Assembly: GCA_017396055.1 (NCBI GenBank)
Contig: JAFQND010000182.1
Location: 1-5,687, forward strand
Direction: 5' to 3'
DNA from: Oscillospiraceae bacterium
Lineage (GTDB): Bacteria > Bacillota > Clostridia > Oscillospirales > Ruminococcaceae
Length of the DNA stretch: 5,687 nucleotides
Position numbers and translations under genes: made by a program. Shown here in pieces: positions 5,488 to 5,687 of the stretch. How positions within the stretch are numbered: the first letter of the stretch is position 1; each line of letters begins with the position of its first letter. The notes below the pieces were generated by a model. That model saw nothing but the letters and a program-made list of their open reading frames with translations, made no database searches and had not been told where the DNA came from.

Positions 5488-5687
5488 CAGTTTATCAACA
5501 CGGCGATCAGCCAGAGCACCAGCATATGTGCGGGATAAAAGGCATAACAGAAAGTTTTGAACCACTTTGCATGATAGCCCTGTCTGCCCCGATAGAGCCA
5601 GATGGGAATCAGTGCCAGCAGCGCAAAACCCTGCTGCGGGATCAGGATCTCTTTGCTGAAAAGCATAACGGGATAGACAAGTCCGCC
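5487..5687 (-). CDS. TraX family membrane protein, C-terminal 66 residues (5' end outside window)
   Basis: On the minus strand the frame is open from the window edge to TGA at 5489-5487, giving 66 residues with no start codon needed inside the window. It contains a hydrophobic segment FALLALIPIWLY (21-32), a basic loop RGRQGYHAKWFK (33-44), and a last membrane segment beginning FCYAFYPAHMLVLWLIAVL (46-64). The AFYPAH segment before the last helix is typical of the C-terminus of TraX-type multi-spanning membrane proteins. The founding member was linked to acetylation of F pilin; chromosomal relatives in Firmicutes are probably membrane acyltransferases of unknown substrate, so no conjugation role should be assumed. 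It ends directly at the shared terminator. Confidence 0.8.
   Translation of the reverse strand, partial: GGLVYPVMLFSKEILIPQQGFALLALIPIWLYRGRQGYHAKWFKTFCYAFYPAHMLVLWLIAVLIN

Overview
The window looks like an ordinary chromosomal stretch from a Gram-positive anaerobe of the Clostridia type. I infer this from AGGAGG-like ribosome binding sites, TTGACA/TATAAT promoters with 17-base spacers, compact hairpin-plus-U-tract terminators, moderately GC-rich coding sequence, and gene families common in gut Clostridia (CLC transporter, MazG-like protein, phosphodiester glycosidase, TraX-like protein). No RNA genes, CRISPR array, insertion sequence or phage genes were seen.

Layout. Bases 1-354 are the end of a metallo-beta-lactamase-fold hydrolase of the PhnP type, closed by a terminator. 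A promoter at 425-453 drives a single CLC-family ion transporter (486-1727). A two-way terminator (1732-1762) separates it from a convergent alpha/beta hydrolase on the minus strand (1772-2467). That hydrolase has its own promoter, back to back with the near-consensus promoter of the next unit on the plus strand. This unit holds a phosphodiester glycosidase (NAGPA-type) protein (2624-3781) and a one-base-overlapping MazG-like pyrophosphohydrolase (3781-4113). A strong terminator follows, and its U-tract runs straight into the ribosome binding site of a GTG-started FAD-dependent oxidoreductase (4163-5449). A second two-way terminator (5451-5487) closes the region, facing the end of a TraX-like membrane protein on the minus strand that runs off the window (5487-5687).

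The most notable point is the FAD-dependent oxidoreductase. Its frame is intact and family-like on both sides of a single in-frame TAG at codon 226 (4838-4840). None of the six gene ends seen in the window uses TAG. Amber readthrough or recoding (pyrrolysine or glutamine), a recent nonsense mutation and a sequencing error all remain possible from this sequence alone. Second in interest is the CLC protein. It keeps the external gating glutamate but has valine where the inner proton-path glutamate of the E. coli protein lies, which suggests the fluoride/proton-antiporter type.

I see no single pathway linking these genes. They read as several short housekeeping or accessory transcription units. 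The only tight coupling is between the glycosidase and the MazG-like gene.
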